In this document: positions 39,990 to 50,783 of the stretch, one piece after another
How positions within the stretch are numbered: position 1 is the stretch's first letter
Layout: every line of letters begins with the position of its first letter
Origin: Daphnia carinata
Lineage: Eukaryota > Arthropoda > Branchiopoda > Diplostraca > Daphniidae
Assembly: GCF_022539665.2 (NCBI RefSeq)
Contig: NC_081338.1
Span: 6,436,446 to 6,500,445 of the forward strand
Length of the DNA: 64,000 bases
Reading direction: 5' to 3'
Translations under genes and position numbers: made by a program
The notes under the pieces: model-generated
What the model was told of the DNA's origin: nothing
The model's database searches: none
Seen by the model: the letters and a program-made list of their open reading frames with translations, nothing else

Positions 39990-40340
39990 GCCCTTTCAAA
40001 AGTTGCCGTCAACCCAGGCAGGGGGAGACACTGCCTTGTTGACCCACCGGGGAGATTACCCGGTGATTGGCTAAGAGAAGCCGGAAGAAGAGCCGAAGAT
40101 ATGGAACATTTTTACTGGAGCGATTAACCTTTAGTTCGGATTTGTGGGTAGCCACGTCGCCCTCCGTGAACACATCATCGGACTAAGCGGACCTCCACGT
40201 CCCCTTTCCGGCCAGAGCCCTCCAAACCTCGGTATATGTTATTTTTATATATACCGTACAGTAGGGGCATGACCCCCTACGGGCTTATTACGAGTCAAGG
40301 GGAAACGGGGCTACGGAAAGGAAGGGAGCCCAGATATGCA
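39990..40340. other. GC-rich island in AT-rich DNA, possible mobile-element UTR
   Basis: This block contains several internal inverted repeats (CCAGGCAGGGGGAGACACTGCC; CACCGGGGAGATTACCCGGTG at about 40047-40067; CCCCTACGGGC). It has no open frame of note and sharply different composition from its flanks. It may be the structured end of a retroelement. Confidence 0.35.
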
Positions 40341-41224
40341 CTTCAATTTTTTAAATATAAAATACCGTCTCGAGAATCCGAATGAAGTATAGAAATGTCA
40401 TGTCGTCCATCCAATCATTACAATTTATTCAGTGTCTTGCCCCAACCAAGAATCTTTTCAGATCCAACGTTACTATTAACCTATACTGAGAAAAAAAAAA
40501 CAACACCATTAAGCATCTCAATTGTTGCTCACGTGACTTACATGACTCATAGATTCAACTTCTGGCAGAAGCTTTGGAAAGGCCATACAAATTGCAGATG
40601 AAAATCATTGTATAAGGCTCTTGAATGATAAAATAGCACCCCTAGAATGTTGCATTGTTAAAAGTTGAGTTCCCAGTATGCTGAAAATCCTTTCCTATTG
40701 GATAAATTTTTTTTTTGTAGATTAGACATGGTTGGCAAAAAGGAGCAGAAATACTTCGTCATAAATTCAAAAATTTTTCAAGAAAATTCCTTTCATACCT
40801 AAAGAGTCCATGTATGATGTTCATCGCTGCAACGCCAGTGAAGTGAAACATCTTTAGGGCCATTTAAGTACCCAGCTTCACCGACACTCTGAACGTAAAG
40901 GACAAGTTGTTCTTTAGCAAGAGAAGCAGAATTATTTGAGGCTTCTAGTTGTGACAGAACCATAAAGGATTACTGTTACACAGGATTCATTCACACAAGA
41001 TGGTACTTTTCATTAGACAATTTGCATACTCTATTACTTTACCTCATACCTTAATGGTAATGCACTTTCAGTGTTTTTTCAACTGTAGGCTCACTCTTCC
41101 ATCCTGTAACACTTCCAGACTTGACTTGAGCCCCCGCTAAAATTCTGTGAATGCAAAATAATAGCATTAAAAATACTTTTTCGATAGACAAAACCTTCTT
41201 TTTTTCTCGCATTTTTTTTTTTTT

Positions 41225-41242
41225 GGGGGGGGGGGGGGGGGG
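41225..41242 (+). repeat. Long G homopolymer
   Basis: A run of about 18 G directly after a run of T. Similar G runs occur at about 60481-60494 and 62143-62154. Confidence 0.9.
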
Positions 41243-41339
41243 TAAAACGGATCGCCATACAATTACACACCAGTATAACAACTAGGCTGCAAGCATACAT
41301 TTGGTAAACCTAGAACTTATACCGCAGACGACTCACCAA

Positions 41340-41578
41340 ACAGTGTAGCCATCTATTGGTAAGGAATCAAATTTTACTTCACTCAACAGTTCCCGGTATT
41401 CAAGAAGTTTAGCTTAAAAATAAGCCCGACAAAATAGGCCCGACTTCTCTCAACCTACCTGCGATACAGCAGAAAGCCCGACTGTCTCCTACACCGCGAT
41501 AGCGTTGTAGTGTACTGGCGCGCTAGTATTGCGTCAATTATTCGGCAGTACTTTTATACCGCTAGATGGCTATACTGT
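41340..41578. mobile_element. Small terminal-inverted-repeat element (MITE-like)
   Basis: The left end (41340-41361, ACAGTGTAGCCATCTATTGG plus TA) and the right end (41557-41578, reverse complement ACAGTATAGCCATCTAGCGG plus TA) form about 22-bp inverted repeats with three mismatches around 195 bp without coding capacity. A solo copy of the end is at 35257-35277. No clear target-site duplication was seen. Confidence 0.6.
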
Positions 41579-42307
41579 ATGAGGGTCCATATTCCATAAA
41601 AAATCATGTCTATTCTTCGCGCGGTAACATTAAACGGTAAATATGTAACGCCCTTTGACGACCCATTCTGTCAATGACAATTTTTGTTCACTAATTAATC
41701 ATTTATTTAGGTCGGTCGTAGAGAACCTGTACCGCCATCTGATAACAAAATTCTAACAATTTAGGTATTACCTCCTGCCCGCCCAATTCGGTTTACGAAT
41801 GTTAAGTTTCCCTCAGTTCGTAAATATCAGTCGTCGTGGCGTTCCGAACTTCAAAATGTGCGATGGGGTTGTGCATCGCGCTCTGGCATTACGCAACGCT
41901 GATCTCATTCAGGAATCAATCAATCAGGATCTCGTCACTTTTACCTTCACCTTTGCCACTTTTGCCAATATATTTTCTCATAAAAGGACAAACCTAATTA
42001 AAAGCGTAAAACCACAACTGTTGATTGTCGCCGCATATAAATATGAGCACGAAAACGTTTCTCTTAGGCATCGGTTAAAGTTAACAGGTGTATGGCACTT
42101 CAAGAAATTTCGAGTTATTCATTCTCTGAGCAGTTTCTGTGCCGCATTTTTGCACTAAGGTCAATACGGTTCTCTTTTAATAAATCTTCTTTAGCTCTCG
42201 AACGTCTTCGGGATTGATCTTGAAATCCAGAATCCTGCGAACCTTGATCAGTGGAATGCTCACTCAAAACGGATCCAAGGAAACAATAATAATTAATAAT
42301 AAATAAT

Positions 42308-42480
42308 TAAGCAAACCCAATAGATATTTTTAAATCATAAAATACAGTTTCGAGAAATGGCTTGCCTGAAGGACGAATTTATCAAAATTGTTAAAGCGTC
42401 CCCCACAGACGATTCCCTTAAACAGTTCCTTTTTTATCGCATGTCATAGCTTCCGGAATATATTACTCACGTGCTGGCGT
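42308..42480 (-). pseudogene. Fragment of zinc-knuckle/vasa-like gene (copy A)
   Basis: About 170 bp roughly 85 percent alike to 45325-45485 (AACCCAATAGATATTTTTAAAT, ATGGCTTGCCTGAAGGACGA, AATTGTTAAAGCG). On the minus strand it encodes a degenerate form of the same exon (YIPEAMTCD, then NNFDKFVLQ in another frame) with stops and frameshifts. Confidence 0.5.
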
Positions 42481-42589
42481 CGAAAAGAAAACTAGTTTCT
42501 ATGACACACCCATTTCTGTGATGAAACAATAAATGAATGACAAGATAAGAAAATGAGTGATTAGGATGATCGATGAGCTCTCTACGATC

Positions 42590-43700
42590 GACTCACTTAC
42601 TGTTCCTGCCCCCTACTAGTTCAAAAGTGCCTTGCTCATCGCTCCCCTGGAATAATTTTACCAATTCTAAAAAAGGATTAAAAATCACAAATATAATATC
42701 AGCAGGCAACGTGTTATTTGTACCTTTTTTCAGAAAAAGCTGACTGCGTAGGGAATTCGTTGAAAGGTAGTGTAAGACGTTATCTCCCAAAGCCATTGCG
42801 AAAGTTTTGGAATGAAGGATAGAAGACGAGAAAATGGTTTCATCATCTGAATTTGAAATGCCTCGATGCTGAAGGCCAATCCGTCTCCACGGTAAAGGTA
42901 GAAACATGGATCCTCAAAACATTTTTGAGCGATGACTCACTTGTTTTTCCGTACCTTTCCCTTTTTTCCTTCCGGATTGGAGAGTAGCCAGCGGGCCAAT
43001 CACCTTTAGTGCCGCCAACAAATGTGTTTCCTTTTTTTTGTTGGGGATGTTTAAGTGGGACTAATTAAATCTTTAATCTAATGTTGATCTTTACCTCCCA
43101 GGTGATACGGTTCTAATCTTTCAGTACATCCTAACCGTGTAGAACGATGGTGAAACAGCGGTTTCCACTTCTTTTTTTTTTATACCAGTTGCCATGACAA
43201 TGGAGAACAAATCCATGAAGATTAGTTATCATTTACTGGCGCTTTTTTTTTCTTGCTCGATTCTCTAATTGTTTGTTGTTGATTCAATGACTTAGTGTGA
43301 CAGAGATTCTGATTGTCAATATGCCGGTGAGTCTTCTTACCCGTCTCCCTCCGACGTGTGAAACTTGCATTCCATGTAATCACACTCTTAAACGTCACCC
43401 ACCGCATTTGACTGCTAGCGGCCGGCCTGGTTACGCCAAACTTTAAAGTGACTGTGGTGAGTGCTTTCCTAAGTAAAAAAAAAAAAAAAAAATTAAGACA
43501 ATATTTCCTTTAAAACTTACATCATCTAGATCTTTTATCTCCACAGCAGTCATCAACCCGAAGACTGGACGAACCAAAGATCCTCTTTCAAGTGTGAGAA
43601 TAAAACCATCGAACGTGTATATAACGAAATCGTTGAGGTGCTGTTGCGCCCTGCAGTAACATCTATCGGTGTCATATTAACGAACGTTACGGTTGGTACG
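42590..43700 (-). pseudogene. Decayed or misread multi-exon gene, unknown family
   Basis: Several minus-strand segments have good splice borders and coding-like content. 43539-43660 (FVIYTFDGFILTLERGSLVR, then PVFGLMTAVEIKDLDD, donor GTAAGT). 43095-43175 ending HLGG joins in phase to 42955-43025 (TFVGGTKGDWPAGYSPIRK). 42713-42860 (DDETIFSSSILHSKTFAMAL, then HYLSTNSLRSQLFLKK) joins in phase to 42602-42665 (LVKLFQGSDEQGTFELVGG). The intervening pieces need frame changes, for example within 42850-42930, so the whole cannot be built as one open protein. I do not recognise the family. It may be a pseudogene, or a real gene whose exon choices I got wrong. Confidence 0.35.
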
Positions 43701-45310
43701 CTTATCACCCTAATATGAATTCTCAATGGACCTGAAAGGCGTGAATCTCAACCGGTTCTCGAAGATGGAAACGAATCGACTGAGACAGCTCCCTCACTTT
43801 CCTTTGACCTTCGCATGACTGAAAGAGTTTGAATCGTTTACCTATATCTGTCATCTCCGATTCAACCTTCTATAGGGAGGTAGTCCATTCCTTTAGGTGG
43901 ACTCACTACAAAACCACATACACCCCGCATGGGGGTTGGCCATGTTTTCCCACTGCACAGCTAAAATGCCAAGGCAAAACCGACAAACATGTCTGGCTGG
44001 CAGAAATTCTACAAATGAGATGGAAAAACCTAAATGAACAGACATTTGCAATCATAAAAGTCTAGTTGTACCAAACCTGGTCTAGAATAACTTGAACCTT
44101 CGGAACACCAGTAACAACAACTGGAGAAATCAAATGGGGGAGGTGACCTCCAGCAATCTCTCTCAAACCAACTAACACCACAAAACCGTCACCTGTCTAA
44201 GGGCAGACAAACACAATTAGCAGGTAGGATTTTCATAAATGAGATGGTTAAAATACTTCCCTACCAAAAATAGAAGTACAGATAGGGAATGGCATTCATA
44301 CAAGAAAACCTGACCTCATACCCAACCATGGTTACCATTTGTAAATAAATTACCACACTCTGTAGAAGCTATGAAAGAGAAAATACAAATGAATGAATAG
44401 TTCATACACCACTTTCAGCTTTCTATCTTTTAAACTTTCAAAAATTACTTCAAAAGTAAATCACATACCTGCATGAGAATTAATGTGAAACATTCCATAC
44501 ATCCAAGACATGATACGTGGCCACTACCATACATCCAAATATTCAAAGCTGTATTGAAAAAAACAATGTTTTACAACTTTCGACACCGTTCGTACTTTCG
44601 AAAACTGGACACGTTGTGCAGTAATTAGTACGCATCAATACATCTAAATGAATGACATTAAATTTCTTTGGCAAAATTTTAAAATCCAAAAGTTTATCAA
44701 GAATTAAATTTAAGTTAAATCTTACCTTTAGAGTACCCCACCAACATGGCGAATTCTACATTTCTCGTGCTCCGTCCATTTGACGAACGAGTCAGACGGT
44801 TACACTTTTCTTTTCTCCCCTTTTTTCTAAGTAGACGTTGCCTAATTGTACTAAATTATAAAAACAATAAAACTTAAAAATTATAAAAACAACTAACAAT
44901 ATGTTCATAACCGGTACCATGTACGCCGCCTACATGAAAAATGTAAAATTTTAGATGACTTGATCAACGAATATCACGAAGGGTTTGTTGAGTATCTTAG
45001 ATCTCGCAATCACCGGCGTGCCCATTCAAAATTACTTTTACTTGAACATAGCCGGTTCATACCGAACCATTCGAATCAAGTCAGTACGAGGGCATCGTTT
45101 CAAAATTACACAGCGTTAATTAATTGGATTACCGTTTGGCCGGAGCCCGTGACAGCAAAAGCAATTAAATCTCTTTTGGCAAGAATAACTGCAACTGGAG
45201 CTTTCTGAATAGGTGTTGGTTTTATGTAGCCAGAATTCTTAATGTTTTGAAGTAGTAGTTGGCGCAGGCCGGCTTCTTCAAATGTTATGTATTGAGGTAC
45301 ATCTTTTCCT
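43701..45310. other. Intergenic region with one isolated coding-like frame
   Basis: An open frame at 44955-45208 (+) follows an acceptor-like TTTTAG and encodes LDDLINEYHEGFVEYLRSR, with a further 60 residues of no known family. No partner exon was found. The rest is AT-rich with no recognised content. Confidence 0.35.
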
Positions 45311-45324
45311 GTAAGCTAAGGCAA

Positions 45325-45990
45325 ACCCAATAGATATTTTTAAATAAAAAAAAATACAGTTTTGAGAAATGGCTTACCTGGAGGACGACTTTATCAAAAT
45401 TGTTAAGGCGTTCCCACACAGACGATGCCCTTAAATGGTTCCTTTTCATCGCACGTCACAGCTTCCGGAATGTATTGCTCACGAGGATTTCCATCTTCCG
45501 TCAATTCACTGAAGAGATTTGGGCAGCCTTTCGAGGTGTGGCCAGCTTCTTTACACTAGGAGTAAAACAATGAACACTGGAACATAAAGTATTTTAGTGA
45601 AGATACAATTGATGTTTCCACTGTAGCAATTGCTGCCACCAATGCATCCTCTTTGAGGAAAATCCCTTGCTACATTGCCCTCTTCTTCATTAAAAATGAG
45701 CACTAAAAATGTTGTTTTTTTGTTTTTTGTTTATCTCATGGCAGGTACGACTTCCACCACCGCCGCGGCCCTCTTGTGAACAATCCTTCGAGAAATGTCC
45801 CCCTTCCCCATACTATAAAAAGCACCAAAAACTTGTGACGTCAACGGACCACTACCACCGCCCCAACCAGCTTGTGGACATTCTCTGGCAAAATGTCCTT
45901 CACACTGTTAAACAAAACCATAGTTTAAAGTAATCACACTAGGAATACAAGAAAACGCTTACCTTGTGACCCTGGAAAGAAAAAATGTAG
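45325..45990 (-). pseudogene. Zinc-knuckle (CCHC) / vasa-like gene relic (copy B)
   Basis: On the minus strand, in order: CEGHFARECPQAGWGGGSG (about 45840-45905), GEGGHFSKDCSQEGRGGGGS (about 45750-45815), and CKEAGHTSKGCPNLFSE followed by PREQYIPEAVTCDEKEPFKG (about 45435-45555). The last frame then meets a stop, while NNFDKVVLQ plus a GT donor lies in a shifted frame (about 45377-45410). CCHC knuckles followed by a YIPE... and NFDK motif resemble the N-terminal part of arthropod Vasa DEAD-box helicases; no helicase core follows here. The frame breaks and missing cysteines (CxxC halves lost) suggest a duplicated, decayed fragment. Confidence 0.5.
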
Positions 45991-46310
45991 ATCAGAATGA
46001 AACAAATTAGATTATATAGAGACCAAAACAAAGATGGATGTTTAATGCCAATACTACAATCTTAATCTTTCAAAGACAACAAAACTTGTCCAAGTCAAAA
46101 TTATTCAAATATTTGTATCAATTATTTATTATTATCTATAAGTATCGCTTATTAATCTATAACATCTAATAAGCGTACCTTGAAAAGCGTTGAAAATTTA
46201 GTAAATTAAATGCCAAAAATCGCCAAAGCCGCGACGTCAAGAAGTGAAATCTAGCGAGGAAGGTAGACAGCAGACTACACGCGTTAAGCCAATCTAGAAA
46301 TATGCCTGAA
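45990..46310. repeat. Dispersed repeat, inverted partner of 36240-36720
   Basis: The reverse complement matches the region at 36240-36720 in several ordered blocks. It adjoins the zinc-knuckle relic, so relic and repeat may be one duplicated segment. Confidence 0.55.
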
Positions 46311-46868
46311 AAAAAAACTGCTCGATGAGCCACGGTTTAAGGCGCCTCTTGTGGACGCAAAAGTCATTACGAGAAATTATATCCGTCACAAATTAAATGT
46401 TTTTAAACAAATTTAAAGTAATCATCCAAATCAAGATTTAACTTAAAAAAAGGAAAAATGCGTAATACTTGGGGAAACACACTTTAATTTCTTGCTCCTT
46501 TTGTTTAGTTTATTCCAAAATGGAGTATGATGAGTTTCCGTTAAGGCTATCCAGCTTCTCCGGTACCACCAGGTTCACATGTCTACCTGACCAATTCCAA
46601 TGAGTTTCAGTTTTTCCCGAATAAATTTTTAAGCCCAACCGAGAAAAGTCGGACAGCAATATATTAATTTTCAGCGGGTAGCACAACAATTTAAAAAATA
46701 TAAAATTTAATTGAAAGCCATTTGCCATCTATCGGAGGAAATGATAAAAGAATCTTCACAGACGAAATTTCAATCTGAAACCCAACGGCAACTTTGGCAA
46801 TCGAAACGGAAGGCTTTTTGATGCTGTGTTCAAATTGTTTAATTTGTTTCGTAGAATAGCAAAATTGA

Positions 46869-48201
46869 ATGGAGGAATCTTCAAGTAGCAGTGAACCTAA
46901 GCGACCTCAGTTTGGCACGAGACATTTATCCGATCCGCAAAATGTGTTTCAGCATAATGCCTGGTAATATTATTATGGGTTTCTTTCGTCGCTATAAAAA
47001 ATATGCTCAGTCCAAAAGCCCATCCAGCTGGTACTCTTGTGTACCCATTCGCTATGATCACACACGATTCCGAAAGAAACCTGCTCTAAAGGAAATCTGT
47101 GATGGTAGGATACTGAAAAATCAAGAAGATGTATGGCAGCATAATGCTTGGTAGTTTAATGAGTAGTATAGAGATGCAACAGTTTTAATATTATTGCTAG
47201 TCTTATTTTGTATGTTTACTTTTTTTTAGGGATAATGTTGTATGGGATGAAGAGCAGGTGGAAGCAGCTGAAGCTAAGTTGAAACTCAACTCTTCATCGT
47301 TCATGGATGAAGAAGTTGCTCTAAAATATGAAAAAGAAGCCAGTCAGTTTTGGGACACTTTCTACAGCACTCACGAAAACAAATTTTTTAAGGACAGACA
47401 TTGGCTCTTTACAGAGCTTCCAGAACTCTGCAGTGAGCATATGGAAAGTTCAAGTGCAACAGAAGCTATTGAAGCAAGTGTCCCGTGTCAGATAGCTGGA
47501 TTAAGAATTCTAGAAGTTGGTTGTGGCACTGGAAGTACTGTGTTTCCTTTGTTAGAAGCAAACACACTGAAGAAAAGTTTTGTTTATTGTTGTGATTTTG
47601 CACCCAAGGCAGTTGAGCTGGTCAAGAGTAATCCACAATATGACCCCTCCAGGTGTCTTGGGTTTGTATGTGACATTTCTGAAGAAAATTTTAAATTTCC
47701 GTTTCCAGAAAACAGCTTGGACGTAATCCTTATAATTTTCGTACTCTCCGCCATCAGCCCCGAGAAGTATGCCAACGCTGTTCAAAGCAGTGTATCGTTT
47801 TTGCCTCTTAAACAGTTTGTTGGCTTTGCAGGTTTAGTTCAACCATTGTGCAACTCAGTCGTCAGCTGAAACCTGGAGGACGGATATTTTTCCGTGATTA
47901 TGGTCGTTACGATATGGCTGAGTTACGTTTCAAACCTGGTAAATGCATTTCGGAACATTTTTTCGTCAGAGGCGATGGTACAAGGGTGTACTTCTTCAGC
48001 CAGGGTGAGATTCTCTGACACCTCTTGAATGATCTGTAAATTATAATTTTTGCATCATTAGATGAGCTTCGAAAGCTTTTCGAAGGTGCAGGCCTTGTGG
48101 AGGAACAAAATGTAATCGATAGGAGGTTACTGGTGAATCGAGGAAAACAGTTGACTATGTACCGTGTATGGATACAATGCAAATATCGCAAGCCAACGTA
48201 A
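46869..48201 (+). CDS. METTL2: tRNA m3C methyltransferase, METTL2/METTL8 type (cytosolic first exon)
   Basis: SAM-dependent enzyme that makes 3-methylcytidine at position 32 of tRNA (Thr, Arg, Ser families). Exons: 46869-46963, 47230-47766, 47832-48004, 48062-48201; 314 residues. The donor at 47766 (GAA|GTATGC sense) and acceptor at 47831 give [19 protein letters not shown], which matches the family length exactly. Markers: [20 protein letters not shown] then W at the N-terminus, [18 protein letters not shown] motif [79 protein letters not shown] and [20 protein letters not shown] at the end. The catalytic domain is complete. A second possible first exon is described separately. The gene converges on RNMT. 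Confidence 0.93.
46942..47150 (+). CDS. METTL2: Alternative first coding exon of the METTL2/8 gene (mitochondrial-type leader)
   Basis: Within intron 1 a second open frame ends [14 protein letters not shown] plus TG at a GT donor (47150|47151), exactly like the first exon (FQHNA plus TG). It would splice in the same phase to 47230, completing W-D-N-V. Possible ATGs in this frame are at 46942, 46957 and 46975. The last gives a 341-residue protein starting [15 protein letters not shown]. This is basic, Ser/aromatic-rich and without acidic residues for over 20 positions, as in mitochondrial presequences. The frame overlaps exon 1a (46942-46963) in a different reading frame. In vertebrates METTL8 is the mitochondrial member and METTL2 the cytosolic one. 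Here one gene may make both. Confidence 0.6.
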
Positions 48202-48257
48202 CGGTGCAGTCGCAATTTTTAATAATAATTATGAGATGCATATTGTGTGGAGAGGTT

Positions 48258-50021
48258 TCAGTTTAATAAATGTCTTTTCCCCTTATCACCCGAACTGTCT
48301 TCTTCATTAGAAGAGGAGGAATGCCTCCGTTTTCTGTCTTTATTGAGATCCTCTTTTCGGAAAATGTAAACCAGGTAAAGCGCTGCAAAAACGAAAAGGA
48401 AAGGATTATTTATCTTCACAACAAAAGACTGCGCTTGACCGCGAATACGAAGACACTTACAAACAGCTTCCCATTCAGCCTTCGAGAGCGTTCCGATTTT
48501 GGGACGGAATCCTTCTACATTAGAGCACGAGTCCAGATATTCTTGTGCATGAAGATAATCAGAATGATCTTGACTGACCGGTTCTTGATTAGCGAACGGA
48601 GGATACGCCTTAGATAACCAATAATATAAGAATTAGATAATTCTAAATTTGAAAGGTTAATTGACTGATTACTTCTAAAGCCTTCATTCTCATGAGCAAA
48701 TCTTTCCCGTGATCTAATTCCTGAGGAACAAAATCTTCGAATCTAGTCTTCTGTACAAGAGTGAGGCCGTACTTCGAGGCCAATCTGCATTGAAGGACGA
48801 TAATTAGTAATGTTCAACAAGAATTGAATGGAGCGATGTTACTTCTCAAATGTTGGGAAATGAACAAGAAATTCCGGACAATCGACAACTTCTTCTAAAT
48901 GGAAGTTATATTTAGCGCCAAAGAGAGGAGGGGGATCTAAAAGCGTCTCGTCTGGAAATTCGACACTAAAAATGGAGTTGCCGAACTTCCTGTTTTCAGG
49001 GTTATCATCGCGCCCGAGTCGTCGCCTGAATGAGATTCTGTACATTACCGGATGTCATAGGATGTGTTCTGCGTGGATCTTACATGATGTCATAAGCATC
49101 TGTCGTTGTTCCTATAAAGTAGCCACCAGGTTGAAGATTGCATGAAACATTTGCCAGCATCTGTTCAGCTTGTGGCAAAGACTCAAATGAGTAATGAAAC
49201 GCAAACTGGCAGCTGACTAGATCCAGTTTCAGTTCGCGGTTTTCCATTCTTTCTATGATATTCTCCTATGAAAAACAAAGTGGTGTTATTAACTAGTAAA
49301 CATTATAGATCGCGAAAATGCTGTTTATGTAAAGATGTTTACCTTGGAACAATCGGCGGCAATGAATTCCGCTGTAAATACATTGCGAGATCTATGTTTT
49401 AGCTTAGCGTAACGTTCTTTACACTGCTCAATTGAAGTCTCAGCAATGTCTGCACATACAACATGATGAACATGTCCTCTCTCCCATTTTAAGAGATCAC
49501 CACCTTTTCCACACCCTAGATCTAGAACATTTAGTCGGCAATGGTGGCCATTTTCTTTTCTAATTCGGTCTAATATGTTTCCTAAATAAATTAAATTATG
49601 AAATTTTTTGGGTTTTAATTTTTAAAGAAATATCAACATCAAACCAATGATTCTGCTTTTGATCCAATTATTTAAATTTCTCATATGAAAGATTCTACTT
49701 TCTTTGCGCTCAGCCACACCTCTTTCTGATAGTTGGTTGTAATGCTGAGCTACCACTGAACCAACACAGATATCTTTTGTGCTAGAATCTGTGTTATCCT
49801 CTAACTTACAAGGTTTCACAGCATTATGCTCTTGGTTAGATTTTTCAAAGGAGTTCAGCAATTCAGTTGACAGTGCAGATATGCCTTCTTCAGGAATATG
49901 TAACTATATAAAAAAAAGCGTTTGATCTCGTAGCTAATGTCAAAAAGTAAAACCAAACTCTTTGTGTTCATACCTGGATCTCATTGGACAAAATAGCAGT
50001 ACCATCAGCAACATAATCCAT
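48258..50021 (-). CDS. RNMT: mRNA cap guanine-N7 methyltransferase
   Basis: Nuclear enzyme that adds N7-methyl to the GpppN cap, using SAM. Exons on the minus strand: 49974-50021, 49645-49903, 49343-49581, 49084-49265, 48843-49025, 48673-48784, 48461-48608, 48258-48382; phases agree; 431 residues. Start ATG at 50021 ([15 protein letters not shown]). Markers: VVAQHYNQL and [16 protein letters not shown] (cap/SAM pocket), [17 protein letters not shown] (motif I), [94 protein letters not shown] at the C-terminus. A Lys/Arg/Ser tail ([18 protein letters not shown] and beyond) follows the conserved end. The N-terminal regulatory region is shorter than in vertebrates. It is convergent with METTL2, with 56 bp between stops. 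Confidence 0.95.
48265..48270 (+). terminator. METTL2 poly(A) signal inside the RNMT coding end
   Basis: AATAAA, 63 bases after the METTL2 stop, lies opposite the last codons of RNMT. On the other strand ATTAAA (48218-48223) lies about 35 bases after the RNMT stop. Confidence 0.6.
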
Positions 50022-50783
50022 TGTGGTACTGGAATTTAACAGAAGTCAATTGTATCAATAAGGGAAATTTTCACAAATTTAAAGAGTAAACTCTTTAAAC
50101 AGCGTAGTGAACAAATCAGGAACGTGATGCTTTACAATAAATAAATACTAAACTAATATATAATCGAAATCAACTAAACGAAACAAAAAGTTATGCTTCT
50201 ACACCGCCAAGTGGGGAAACGGTGAAGTACTTCTTGCCAGATTGACTGTTGTTCGACCAGGCAAAAACAAAGTGGCAAAACCAAAAAATAACTAGCAAAA
50301 TGAAACTAAAACGAACCTTGCAACCTTTTTTTAAATACCGGTTATATCTTGGTAATTCGAAGTTCTCAGGCGTCTTGTGGAATACTAAAAATCTCGAATT
50401 TTCCACGAGTTATTCTGTCAATTGCAATACTTTGACACAAACAGCAAAACAATAGTGGATTTCTTTAACTGATGGGCAAAATCTCTGTCTAGTTCAGCAT
50501 TTTTAAATTGACAACGGCATCGCCAAATCTAGTGATAACATTTGAAAACAAATCCCCACAATGATTTATGTCTCAAGAAATCTATTTGAATGGCTACAAT
50601 AGGCCAAAACAAAAGCCCAGAGTTTTTTTTAAATAATATTAAAAAAAAAAAAAGAGAGAGCGAAGTATAGAAACCTGACGATAAAAACCACAACTTGATC
50701 GCGACCTGAACAGGGAAACGTAGAACAGTAGCTCGCTGAGCATTTTTTTATTTTTGTTTGGTTAACTTTTTTTCCCCACCAAA
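50022..50783. other. RNMT upstream region
   Basis: Separates the RNMT start from the 3' end of the transposase-derived gene, which lies on the same strand. AT-rich. A 71-residue minus-strand frame (50191-50406) is not supported. No TATA box is clear. Confidence 0.5.

Noticed and set aside
47767-47831. Alternative short introns of 35-41 bp in METTL2 starting at 47797
   Set aside because: The donor at 47767 (GTATGC) gives a normal 65-bp intron, keeps phase and restores the exact family length between PEK and LSR.
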